Shown: positions 33,418-41,434 of the stretch, piece by piece
Layout of the letters: every line of letters starts with the position of its first letter
Position numbering within the stretch: the first letter of the stretch is position 1
Assembly: GCA_022865705.1 (NCBI GenBank)
Contig: JALHTG010000053.1
Coordinates: 1 to 59,245 of the forward strand
Direction of reading: 5' to 3'
From: Candidatus Bathyarchaeota archaeon
GTDB taxonomy: Archaea > Thermoproteota > Bathyarchaeia > 40CM-2-53-6 > JALHTG01
Length of the DNA: 59,245 bases
Notes under the pieces: model-generated
Database searches by the model: none
What the model saw: only the letters and a program-made list of their open reading frames with translations
What the model was told of the DNA's origin: nothing
Program-made: the position numbers and the translations under genes

Positions 33418-34356
33418 GTGGCTGCAACGATCCTTGTTTGCGATCCACTGGAATCTGAGGGAGTAGATCTGCTTCGAAAAGCCGGGCTGAAAGTTGATGA
33501 AAGGCCGACAATTTCTAGTCAGGAACTGCTGGCAATAATCGCTGACTATGATGCGGTTGTGATACGTGGTAGAACAAGGATCACCAAAGAGGTAATTGAG
33601 GCCGGGAGGAAATTGAAGGCAGTCGTCAGAGCGGGTGTAGGTCTCGATAATGTGGATGTGGATTTTGCGAAGCAAAAGGGAGTGCAAGTCCTTTCGACAC
33701 CTGCCGCTTCCACTGTCAGCGTGGCTGAGCTGACTATTGCGCTAATGCTTGATGTTCTCCGGCAGGTCAGCCTGGCGGATAGAGAGATGAAGGAGAAAAA
33801 ATGGATCAAATCAAGACTGACTGGCCGAGAACTAAGAGGCAAGACGGTCGGTGTGATTGGTGTTGGAGGGAGAATTGGGAGCGAGGTGGCGAGAATATTG
33901 AAGGCAGGGTTCATGGCAAATGTGATTGGTTACGACATCATTGACATCAGACAGCATGCGGCCAATTTGGGCATAGAGTTCGTGCGAGATCTCAATGAAC
34001 TCCTCGCTCGCTCCGACATCGTCACGGTCCATGTTCCCTACTCTCCATCAACTCACCATCTTCTCGACGAAAAGAAAATCTCTGCAATGAAGAGAGGAAG
34101 CATTCTCATCAATACTGCGCGCGGAGACATCGTCGATGGGCCCGCCCTCCTCAAAGCCCTGAAGGAAGGACATCTATCTAGTGCGGGACTAGATGTTTTT
34201 CACATGGAACCCCCTCAGGATGAATGGGAGAAGGAGCTCGTGAGTTTCGCTGAAGGCCGTACGGTCTGTACATGTCACGTAGGTGCACAGACAGTGGAAG
34301 GGCAAAGAGCAGCTAGTATCATGGCCGCCGAAGCTCTGATCAACATGTTCAGATAG
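33418..34356 (+). CDS. serA: D-3-phosphoglycerate dehydrogenase, short form
   Basis: A 312-residue D-isomer-specific 2-hydroxyacid dehydrogenase of the SerA type. It has VIRGRTRITKEV, VVRAGVGLDNVDV, the NAD motif VGVIGVGGRIGSEV, the catalytic Arg in INTARGDIVDG, Glu in DVFHMEPPQDEW and His in CTCHVGAQT. It lacks ACT or ASB regulatory domains, as in several archaeal enzymes. GTG 33418 follows GGAGGG by seven bases. With the HAD phosphatase at 26639 it could serve serine synthesis. Confidence 0.88.
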   Translation: MAATILVCDPLESEGVDLLRKAGLKVDERPTISSQELLAIIADYDAVVIRGRTRITKEVIEAGRKLKAVVRAGVGLDNVDVDFAKQKGVQVLSTPAASTVSVAELTIALMLDVLRQVSLADREMKEKKWIKSRLTGRELRGKTVGVIGVGGRIGSEVARILKAGFMANVIGYDIIDIRQHAANLGIEFVRDLNELLARSDIVTVHVPYSPSTHHLLDEKKISAMKRGSILINTARGDIVDGPALLKALKEGHLSSAGLDVFHMEPPQDEWEKELVSFAEGRTVCTCHVGAQTVEGQRAASIMAAEALINMFR

Positions 34357-34498
34357 TGGTTCTGCTAAAGATCCCTGCTTCCGGCTCCGGAGGCCGGGCA
34401 TGACTGAAAACATCGGTGATAGGAAGGCGCCCGCGCTTGACTTATCATATCGAAACTAAGCAACCGAGTTTGACATGTCAACAGTTTGATAGCTGATA

Positions 34499-34522
34499 CT
34501 GAACAAACGCTTTCTTGTTCAG
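34499..34522 (+). other. eight-base-pair hairpin in a 254-base gap
   Basis: The arms ctgaacaa and ttgttcag pair around an eight-base loop and are followed by a T-rich stretch. It could end serA transcription or be an operator. The rest of 34357-34610 shows no coding frame or RNA gene that I recognise. Confidence 0.3.
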
Positions 34523-34610
34523 CATTATTGTTTATTACATGGTTGTTGAACCTATGCTTCTTGGATTGAACATTGTCTAGTGCTAGGCTGAGTCTGGAGC
34601 GTGGTTTGAA

Positions 34611-34817
34611 GTGAGCGAAAAGAAGCTGCTTCAAATGGTCGCTGACAGCAAAGCGCGGCCACTGACTCGAAAATGTCCACGATGCAAACGCGAGTTTCCT
34701 AGTGACGATAAGATTTGGATTGAGGGAAAAGACTACTGCAAGCTATGCAGAATCCTCGAAGAGGAGGCTTGCGACAGTGATGATCCTGAGAAAGCAACTA
34801 CGGGAAAAACAAGATGA
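34611..34817 (+). CDS. small double-CxxC zinc protein
   Basis: A 68-residue protein with CPRCK near residue 22 and CKLC near residue 43, enough for one zinc site, and an acidic tail. A GTG start at 34611 gives MSEKKLLQMVADSKA. It resembles many small archaeal zinc proteins of unknown function. The gene stands alone in its stretch. Confidence 0.55.
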   Translation: MSEKKLLQMVADSKARPLTRKCPRCKREFPSDDKIWIEGKDYCKLCRILEEEACDSDDPEKATTGKTR

Positions 34818-34989
34818 AAACAGCAAGAAGAAGTAGACTCATTCTCTTCACTCTGAAGCTCCTAGCCAAGTAGAGGCCGACAGTTGTTTCAGATGGCGAA
34901 TGAACTCTTGGCGATGATATGGCGACTACAGACGCGATTCTGAGATACACTTCGTTTTACTTCGTTATTAGGCATCCCGCTACTTTTTG

Positions 34990-35217
34990 ATGGCTCGTCC
35001 TATCTTGCCTAGGACTCCTTTCTACGGCCGGCCGTACGAAAACCCTCAAGACCAGTGGAACTTTACCGCGGCCCTAGAAAGCCAGGACAAGAAATACGAA
35101 CACAACAAAGGGTTCTGTGTAGTTGTCGTCGGATTTGTAGGGCTGTTACTTTTCGTCGAATGCTACCCCAATCCTCTTGTTCAAACCAGTCACCTTCTAC
35201 GATGCGTTTTGCCATAA
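34990..35217 (+). CDS. possible small membrane protein
   Basis: A 75-residue frame from ATG 34990 with a polar, proline-rich N-terminus (ARPILPRTPFYGRPYEN) and one hydrophobic segment (FCVVVVGFVGLLLFV). Codon composition is not distinctive, and overlapping frames on both strands are also open. It is the best coding candidate in the 576 bases between 34818 and 35393, which otherwise look empty. It may be spurious. Confidence 0.25.
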   Translation: MARPILPRTPFYGRPYENPQDQWNFTAALESQDKKYEHNKGFCVVVVGFVGLLLFVECYPNPLVQTSHLLRCVLP

Positions 35218-35393
35218 ATACATGCTCGAAGAGATCATCAAACCAAGCCTCTGGCCTGCGCACAAACAGATAAACAAAACAGACACAGGGAACCGCAAAC
35301 CCTACATAAACACAGACAAACGCCCTAGTTCAACAATATGGAACCATAAGCGCTTTTAGGTCAAGTTGTCTACTACCGATCTTGGTGACTTCG

Positions 35394-35720
35394 ATGAGTA
35401 CAGTTGATTTTAGTGAGTTTCAGAGGCTTGACCTTAGGATTGGAAAGGTGCTCAAGGCGGAAAGGATCCCTGATAAGAAGAAGATCTACAAGCTTCAGAT
35501 AGATATCGGTGAAGAAGAAATCCAGACAATCGCTGGGGGAGCAGACTACTATCCTCCCGAGTACTTTGTCGGCAGAACAGTAATCGTCCTCGTAAACCTG
35601 CAACCCAAGACTGTAGCGGGCATTCAGTCCAGGGGTATGCTTCTGGCCGCCGATCTTCAAGGAAAGCCAATATGGCTCACAGTGGAAGGAGAGGCACCGC
35701 CCGGAACAAAGGTCCGATAA
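35394..35720 (+). CDS. tRNA-binding OB-fold protein (MetRS C-terminal / EMAPII-like)
   Basis: A 108-residue free-standing OB fold equivalent to the MetRS beta subunit. Family motifs are RLDLRIGKVLKAERIP, KLQIDIGEEEIQTIAGG, VNLQPKTVAGIQSRGMLLAA and the PPGTKV end. It would bind tRNA and assist aminoacylation by MetRS, which is not in this window. ATG 35394 is chosen over TTG 35382 because the conserved part begins after it and the TATA-like cttttagg (35353-35360) predicts a short leader. Confidence 0.88.
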   Translation: MSTVDFSEFQRLDLRIGKVLKAERIPDKKKIYKLQIDIGEEEIQTIAGGADYYPPEYFVGRTVIVLVNLQPKTVAGIQSRGMLLAADLQGKPIWLTVEGEAPPGTKVR

Positions 35721-35817
35721 CAGAGACAGTCCCAATCTTACCATAGAACAGAAGCTATATAGAGGAACGGGGGCAATCTGGAAGCTTCGATAGTGAAAGC
35801 AGATCAGAGGACTCCCC

Positions 35818-36717
35818 ATGAAGAGACTGTTCATAGTCTTGTTGCTGGCCATATTGGTCGCTTCCGGAAGCTTTTTTCCTGTCTTTTCTTCAACATTCTC
35901 AGCAAGAGTTGAATCTGACCGAGTCCATGTGAAGATATCGTCGAGCCTCACGCAGAATATTACTAGCCTCTTCGAGAAGACGATTACCGTTTCTGCACGT
36001 TCTTTGTCTGAAGCTGCGGACGTGATTGAACAGCAGATTAGGGCAAAATCACCGCAGGCTTCTCTCAAAGATCTCTCGATTCAATGCGTGTTCACAAACA
36101 GTACAATTGCGATTCATGTTGAGTTTGACGTGTTGTCAGTTGTGTCGAAGCGTGAAGAAGTTGTCGCGGCAAACTTCACTTGGAGAGCGTTTAGTGTCCT
36201 TTTCGATCTCGAAACAGAGAAAGTGCACTACAACCTTGTGGGAAAGACCTATTTTCTCCCTGCCATTCCTCGCTACCAGAACATGACGAGAACGCGATTC
36301 TATGAGAATCGCACGTTACCTACAACGTTATACAGGGCGTTGGACATCGCGGGAAATGTGACAATGCTACGATTCAGCGTACTCGGGCAATCTCTTTCCA
36401 GATGGGAGATGACATACGACGTTGCGAAGGTAGAGACAACCTATAGACTCAAGGCCGGTCGCGTTCTTGACCTGGCTGCAGGAAGAGAACTTAACGCGTC
36501 CACAACATGGTTCGGGATCTGGATGGATCTTACCGGCGAGATAACAATCCTTGGATATGCCGGGCTCAGGGGAGAGACGATTGTTTCGGAAACACAGATT
36601 GGACCGTCTCAAGTTCTCATGCTCATGGCTGTTCTCATCCCCATCTTGGCCATGATCACAGTTCACCTTGTCGAAGAAAAAAGGACAAAAGCAAGGGCCG
36701 AAGCCAAACATCGATAA
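35818..36717 (+). CDS. secreted, C-terminally anchored surface protein
   Basis: A 299-residue protein with a signal peptide (MKRLFIVLLLAILVASGSFF), a beta-rich extracytoplasmic domain with many N-x-T/S glycosylation sites, and a C-terminal TM (QVLMLMAVLIPILAMITVHL) followed by a basic tail. It is not recognised. The C-terminal TM plus basic tail would fit an anchored surface protein. It stands alone; no operon partner is close. Confidence 0.68.
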   Translation: MKRLFIVLLLAILVASGSFFPVFSSTFSARVESDRVHVKISSSLTQNITSLFEKTITVSARSLSEAADVIEQQIRAKSPQASLKDLSIQCVFTNSTIAIHVEFDVLSVVSKREEVVAANFTWRAFSVLFDLETEKVHYNLVGKTYFLPAIPRYQNMTRTRFYENRTLPTTLYRALDIAGNVTMLRFSVLGQSLSRWEMTYDVAKVETTYRLKAGRVLDLAAGRELNASTTWFGIWMDLTGEITILGYAGLRGETIVSETQIGPSQVLMLMAVLIPILAMITVHLVEEKRTKARAEAKHR

Positions 36718-36951
36718 AACTAATTGGTGCTCGTCAACAAATCCGCCTAGGCTATCATTGGAGCAGAAGTAGGCCCTTGGATTCTTGTCAGAGATGCCTG
36801 AAGCAACTACAGATCCAGGCCCAATATCAATTCCCTTTCTGTAATAGACTCCGCAACATTGGCCTATCGCGGGCCCTGAGTCTGCTAGTTCGAAGAACAG
36901 CAGAACACCCTTCTGGATAAGTTCCCATAGCGCAATATGATCGCCATTCAT
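36718..36951 (-). other. protein-like frame without a recognised family, possible gene remnant
   Basis: On the minus strand an ATG at 36951 opens a frame that reads like protein (FFELADSGPAIGQCCGVYYR, then KGIDIGPGSVVASG). It then runs without a stop into the antisense of the 35818-36717 gene, to 36367. A real gene would not be expected to overlap so far. It may be the front of a decayed gene or chance. Apart from this, the 368-base gap before 37086 holds only a possible promoter. Confidence 0.25.
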
Positions 36952-37085
36952 CTGAGAGCCTGTCGCTAGTCGTTAGACCCTGTTCGGAAGGATGGATTGC
37001 CATCATAGCCGAAATGGATTAACCTCTAAATAGTGCAGATCAGTACGGAGAGCTCGAATCGTTTCGTCTAGGTGAAAGGCATCTC

Positions 37086-38027
37086 ATGAAGATTCTGATC
37101 TCTTTTGATCTCGATAATGCATATGTCAATAGAATCCGTTCGTGTCTAGAGAGTGTCGACATCCAAATGAGTTCTGACCCGAAAACAGTGATATCGGCTT
37201 GCTCTGATGTGGAAGTAATTCTTGCTGGGAGATTTACCAAAGAGATGTTCACAAACTCCGCCAAGCTCAGATGGATTCAGACTGTGTCAGCGGGAGTCGA
37301 TAGATTCCTTTTTCCAGAATTCGTTTCCTCAAATGTTCTTCTAACGAATGCAAAAGGTATCCACTTTCCCCAAGTATCAGATCATGTTCTAGCCATGATC
37401 CTAGCCTTTAGCAGAAGGCTCAACAAGTTCATCCGAGCTCAATCCGAAAGAAAGTGGGCCAGAATCCAGTGTGACGAACTTCAAAAAAGGACCATCGGGA
37501 TTATCGGCTTGGGAAGCATCGGAAGCGAGATTGCTCGAAAAGCGAAATGCTTCGGTATGAAAGTGATCGCGGTCGACAAGAATTCCAGGAGAAGTCCGAG
37601 TTGCGTGGACAAGATTCTTGATCTGTCTGGCCTCCACGAGCTTCTTGAGCAGTCGGATTTTGTTGTGCTATCTGTGGCGTTGACTCAAGAGAGTGATGGA
37701 ATGATTGGAGAGAAGGAGTTGTCAACAATGAAGCGGGATGCCGTTCTGATCAATGTGAGCAGAGGTCGTGTAGTTCAAGAGAAGGCGCTGATTAGAGTTC
37801 TGAAAGAGGGCAAGATAGGTGGTGCTGGTCTTGATGTGTTCGAGGAAGAACCGCTGTCTCCAGCCTCTGAGTTATGGCTTATGGAAAACGTTATTATTAC
37901 CCCGCATGTAGCGGGGTCAACGCCTCATTACTGGGATAGGGTCTGTGATATCTTCTGTGAGAATCTGCGGCGCTATGCGTCTGGGCAACCTCTGATCAAC
38001 ATTGTCGATAAGAAGTTGGGGTACTAA
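37086..38027 (+). CDS. D-isomer-specific 2-hydroxyacid dehydrogenase
   Basis: A 313-residue NAD-dependent enzyme related to SerA at 33418 but of the glyoxylate/hydroxypyruvate-reductase-like branch. It has QTVSAGVDRFLFPEF, the NAD motif IGIIGLGSIGSEIARKA, catalytic Arg in INVSRGRVVQE, Glu in DVFEEEPLSP and His in IITPHVAGSTP. The substrate is unknown. It stands alone before the Orc1/Cdc6 gene. Confidence 0.87.
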   Translation: MKILISFDLDNAYVNRIRSCLESVDIQMSSDPKTVISACSDVEVILAGRFTKEMFTNSAKLRWIQTVSAGVDRFLFPEFVSSNVLLTNAKGIHFPQVSDHVLAMILAFSRRLNKFIRAQSERKWARIQCDELQKRTIGIIGLGSIGSEIARKAKCFGMKVIAVDKNSRRSPSCVDKILDLSGLHELLEQSDFVVLSVALTQESDGMIGEKELSTMKRDAVLINVSRGRVVQEKALIRVLKEGKIGGAGLDVFEEEPLSPASELWLMENVIITPHVAGSTPHYWDRVCDIFCENLRRYASGQPLINIVDKKLGY

Positions 38028-38164
38028 CTTTGAATCTGGCAAGAATATCCTGCGATTAGAGAGCTTCCTATTGTCTTAAGCTTCATTACTTTCGTTTTTC
38101 TCTCTTGCTTATATTGAATTGAGGTTCGTCTTGTTCATGGATCGGCTCTTTAGGATCTGTTTGC

Positions 38165-39412
38165 GTGAAAGAGAAAGTGGTCGAGTATATAGAGGCAGCT
38201 ATCTCAAGGGTCAAGGATTCCGTATTTGTTGATGAGTCTAGGCTTGACTTTGATTATATGCCTCTTAGGCTATTGCATAGAGACGTTGAACTGAAACGTC
38301 TAGCGCAAGCATTTCATCTGTTACTGGATAATCTAGGTAGAGCCAGCCCTAGGGCACTGGTCTTCGGAGGAGTTGGTGTAGGCAAAACTGTTTTAGCGAA
38401 ATTTTTTGGCGAGAACCTCATCAAGGTTGCAAAAAGCCGAGAGGTCAATTTGGTCTATGTTTACTTGAATTGTCGGACAGTTGAGAGTAAATGGTCATTA
38501 GTATTGAATTTGGCTATGAAGGTGAATCCACATGAACTTGCGGTGAGAGGATACGGTCCAAGCCAGATGCTTCGAGGAATATGCAACTATTTGAACGATA
38601 ACGACCTCTACTTGTTGCTGACGTTGGATGAAGTTGACTTCTTCATAAAGAGAACTGGCGAGAACATGATCTATGACTTCACAAGGTTAGGTGAAGAGCT
38701 TACTACTTTTCCAAAGAGAATAGGTGTGATCTTCATTGCGAGGGATCATGCAATATATGAGCTCCCTCAGCTCGATCCTAGCACAGTGAGCATTCTTTTC
38801 GGTGCAAATACAATCGAGCTTCCACCTTATCAGGCCTTAGAGTTAAGGGATATCTTGCTTCAAAGAATGATTGAAGCTTTCAAACCATACACAGTATCAG
38901 AGGAAGTCGTCGATTTCATAGCCGATATCGCCGGAGAGCAGGGTGATGCTAGATATGCGATTGAAATACTGGCTTTTGCCGGGAGATATGCCGACCTTGA
39001 AGATAGTCGGAGAGTAACTCCAGAACACGTTAGAAAGGCGAGAATGAAGATATATCCACGAATCAGACAGGATTATCTGGCGCCTCTCTCGATTCAAGAG
39101 AAAGTTATACTTCTTGCTGTGGCACGGGGGGTGAAACCTGATGAGGCGTATATAGACTTCAAAGATGTCAGAAAGGCGTATCAGATATGCTGCGAAGAAT
39201 ATGCTCTCACAAAGATTGGCCTTGTCCAGTTACAAGGTGTATTAGCAGAGCTTTCCAAAACCGGGCTTGTTAACCTGAAGACTGCCCATGGTAGATTTCT
39301 GGTAGGCCTTCCAGAGATCCCGATTGAGATCCTCAGAAGAGAATTGGAGAACACACTCAACAATGAAAGAAACAAATATCGTCAAAGTAAGAAACGACCG
39401 ATATGCTCTTGA
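38165..39412 (+). CDS. cdc6: Orc1/Cdc6 replication initiator
   Basis: A 415-residue origin-binding AAA+ protein. It has Walker A GGVGVGKTVLAKFF, Walker B YLLLTLDEVDFF, a sensor-1-like VIFIARDHAIYE, the sensor-2 region GDARYAIEIL and a C-terminal winged helix. The GTG start gives MKEKVVEYIEAA. DNA here is more AT-rich than flanking genes. The 137-base gap upstream is A/T-rich, but I see no clear origin-recognition box. It may mark an origin nearby or an integrated element. Confidence 0.93.
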   Translation: MKEKVVEYIEAAISRVKDSVFVDESRLDFDYMPLRLLHRDVELKRLAQAFHLLLDNLGRASPRALVFGGVGVGKTVLAKFFGENLIKVAKSREVNLVYVYLNCRTVESKWSLVLNLAMKVNPHELAVRGYGPSQMLRGICNYLNDNDLYLLLTLDEVDFFIKRTGENMIYDFTRLGEELTTFPKRIGVIFIARDHAIYELPQLDPSTVSILFGANTIELPPYQALELRDILLQRMIEAFKPYTVSEEVVDFIADIAGEQGDARYAIEILAFAGRYADLEDSRRVTPEHVRKARMKIYPRIRQDYLAPLSIQEKVILLAVARGVKPDEAYIDFKDVRKAYQICCEEYALTKIGLVQLQGVLAELSKTGLVNLKTAHGRFLVGLPEIPIEILRRELENTLNNERNKYRQSKKRPICS

Positions 39413-39674
39413 AATGGAGGAACTCTTAGGATCGAAAGCAAGGTTCAGGATTCTAAGATTATTCGCTAAATATCCTAACTATGCCTTCACCCAATACAAG
39501 ATATGCCGAGTAACAGGGCTGAAGCGACAGGCTGTATCAAAACACGTGAGAAAACTACTCGAACGGGGCCTGATCACTTCGAGAGGAGACTTCGTACTAA
39601 GATACCATTTCAATATCACTAATCGTCAAGCGAATGTAATTCGTGAATGCCTCACGAAAATGGCGCTTACATAG
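39363..39674 (+). CDS. winged-helix DNA-binding protein behind Orc1/Cdc6
   Basis: A 103-residue protein with an HTH of the MarR/ArsR style: LLGSKARFRILRLFAKYP, then KICRVTGLKRQAVSKHVRKL, then ERGLITSR. It overlaps the Orc1 gene by 50 bases if ATG 39363 is used, or starts just after it at ATG 39414. It shares the AT-rich composition of Orc1/Cdc6 and is probably cotranscribed, so the two may have been acquired together. Confidence 0.65.
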   Translation: MKETNIVKVRNDRYALEMEELLGSKARFRILRLFAKYPNYAFTQYKICRVTGLKRQAVSKHVRKLLERGLITSRGDFVLRYHFNITNRQANVIRECLTKMALT

Positions 39675-39997
39675 CGCACGCCCGAGCGTTCTCGCTTCCG
39701 AAGCACTCCGGGCTAGTTCCTCAGATACTTTTTAGTGTCGGCTCGGATCTACACACAACCAGGTGCCAATGACGACGATCATACGTTGATGATAAACCAA
39801 GAATGAGCTCAATCCTGGGGTAGCGGAGGCACCTACTGACCCAATCCGTTGACCCAAAGCTACCCTGAAGAAATGGACTCCATCGCCTTGACTTACGTAC
39901 TAGCATAAGGTCTTGCAACTGTTTTTCGTACCTTGTTCGACGCACGATAGAATGAGCTCGTAGACTGCCGCCTGCATCCACGGCCGTCAAGCCTCGG
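39675..39997. other. 323-base intergenic stretch without recognised gene
   Basis: The stretch separates the wHTH gene from the end of pyrE. A minus-strand frame (39721-39990) is open but has no recognisable motif and no good ribosome site. The first 60 bases are GC-rich (cgcacgcccgagcg and ctccgggct). No tRNA, rRNA or known stable RNA signature was found. Confidence 0.3.
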
Positions 39998-40615
39998 TCA
40001 TGCAGTCTTTTGCTTCATGATATCGTCGAACTGCTCTTTGGTTATAGATCTCAACTCAAGCAGTGTCTTAGCGATTTCGGTGATCTTGAGAAAAGCGTGC
40101 AGGTTGACTCCCGCCGACTTTAGTGCATTTGGCCCCCCTTCCTCTCGGTCGATCAAAACTATTACATGGTCAACGACGCCACCCTCGCATCTTACGGCGT
40201 CGATCGCTTCAAGCGTGCTCTTTCCCGTGGTGATCAGATCATCGACAACGAGGACCTTTTCGCCTGACGACAACAATCCTTCGACTCTTCTCTCTCTACC
40301 ATGGGTTTTGACGTCCCTTCTCACATATAGGAAAGGTTTTCTCATTTTGAAAGCCAGAACTGCGCCATACGGGATCCCAGCTGTCGGGAGGCCTACAATC
40401 CTATCGAAACTGTCAGCTCCTACGTCGTTCCTCGCCATTGTCTCATAGACACTTGTCACGGTGTCAAAGGTTTCAGGAAAGCTTGGGAGAATTCTCAAGT
40501 CTATGTAGTACGGACTCATTTTTCCACTTGCGAGCGTGAATGCTCCGAATCTCAAGGCGCCTGTCTTGACGAGGATCCGACAAATGTCTTCGCGGAGCTT
40601 CTTGTTAATCATCAT
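39998..40615 (-). CDS. pyrE: orotate phosphoribosyltransferase
   Basis: A 205-residue enzyme of pyrimidine synthesis, making OMP from orotate and PRPP. It has FTLASGKMSPYYIDLR, RIVGLPTAGIPYGAVLA, the flexible loop YVRRDVKTHGRERRVEG and the PRPP motif VLVVDDLITTGKSTLEAI. The start ATG overlaps the stop of the upstream UPF0173 gene by one base, so the two are coupled. Confidence 0.95.
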   Translation of the reverse strand: MMINKKLREDICRILVKTGALRFGAFTLASGKMSPYYIDLRILPSFPETFDTVTSVYETMARNDVGADSFDRIVGLPTAGIPYGAVLAFKMRKPFLYVRRDVKTHGRERRVEGLLSSGEKVLVVDDLITTGKSTLEAIDAVRCEGGVVDHVIVLIDREEGGPNALKSAGVNLHAFLKITEIAKTLLELRSITKEQFDDIMKQKTA

Positions 40616-41307
40616 CAGCGCCCATCCCTTTCCATTGGGTAGACGAAGGTTTCTCCTCTTTTGATGACATGTGACTTAATCTTCGCAGAGTTCTTTGCCA
40701 GGATCGCTGCAAATTCTTTTTGCTCTTCACCGTGGTATGGAATGGCCAGCTTTGGTTTCACCAGGGTGGCTATTTCGGCACCTGTTCTGGATGTTGCTTT
40801 CGGAGCAATACCCACAGTACAGAGACACACGTCCACATCGTACTTCTTCCCTATGTCCGCCATCTCCTTGAACGGTAGGCTGTCGCTTGTGTGATACAAT
40901 GTGACTCCGTCTTCGCTTGTGAGCAGATAAGCTAGAGGTGCCTCTGCAGGGTGAGAGCTCTTCTCAACGATTACCGACGCATCTTTCACCTGGAACTCAT
41001 CTTTGACGTTTGCACCTATGAGCTTGTTCTTCGGTATCGCTGCACTCAACCTATCGCAAGACGCCTTGTCACATATCACTTGGCAGCTGCTCTTCGATTG
41101 AATATCGATAACTGTTCCTTCATCAAGATGATCGTAATGCTCGTGCGTTATCAGAATCGCATCGATCTCCGAGAGGGCTAATTCATCCACCTCAACCGGG
41201 TCGACCACCATGGCAACATGCGGAGATCTCATCACAATTCCAGAATACTTGTTAAACCAGGTGAGGGCTATTTGCCCTCTGTCTAGAAGGGTCTTTTCAA
41301 CCGCCAT
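40615..41307 (-). CDS. UPF0173-type metallo-beta-lactamase-fold hydrolase
   Basis: A 230-residue MBL-fold protein with ITHEHYDHLDEGTVID, the later His in SSHPAEAPLAY, an Asp in YHTSDSLPF and a final IPYHGEEQKEF. This is the UPF0173 (YtkL) group, with no established physiological substrate. ATG 41307 is preferred over ATG 41319 because ctctttaacg (41340-41349) acts as a TATA box. It precedes and touches pyrE. Confidence 0.82.
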   Translation of the reverse strand: MAVEKTLLDRGQIALTWFNKYSGIVMRSPHVAMVVDPVEVDELALSEIDAILITHEHYDHLDEGTVIDIQSKSSCQVICDKASCDRLSAAIPKNKLIGANVKDEFQVKDASVIVEKSSHPAEAPLAYLLTSEDGVTLYHTSDSLPFKEMADIGKKYDVDVCLCTVGIAPKATSRTGAEIATLVKPKLAIPYHGEEQKEFAAILAKNSAKIKSHVIKRGETFVYPMERDGR

Positions 41308-41339
41308 GCGCACACCCAATGATAGGGGTTTCCGAGATT

Positions 41340-41349
41340 CTCTTTAACG
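41340..41349 (-). promoter_or_regulatory. TATA box of the UPF0173-pyrE operon
   Basis: The minus strand reads cgttaaagag. Initiation is predicted near 41318, eleven bases before ATG 41307. Confidence 0.45.
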
Positions 41350-41391
41350 TTTTTGGTGCGGCCAAAGAATCACGGTTGCCCCTCTTCGATC

Positions 41392-41401
41392 GCTTTAAAT
41401 C
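41392..41401 (+). promoter_or_regulatory. TATA box of the larA-like gene
   Basis: The bases gctttaaatc predict initiation near 41424, about eleven bases before ATG 41435. Confidence 0.5.
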
Positions 41402-41434
41402 ATCTCTAAACCCCGAGAAGATTAGCTGAACGTC

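Noticed and set aside
34890-34960. C/D-box small RNA (gatgata followed by ctga)
   Set aside because: Only fragments of the boxes are present and the C'/D' pair and spacing do not fit.
38028-38164. Replication origin upstream of Orc1/Cdc6
   Set aside because: The stretch is A/T-rich but I could not find repeated origin-recognition boxes, so it is noted only in the gene entry.
39721-39990. Minus-strand 89-residue frame near pyrE
   Set aside because: No recognisable motif and no promoter or Shine-Dalgarno; kept only as part of the gap description.
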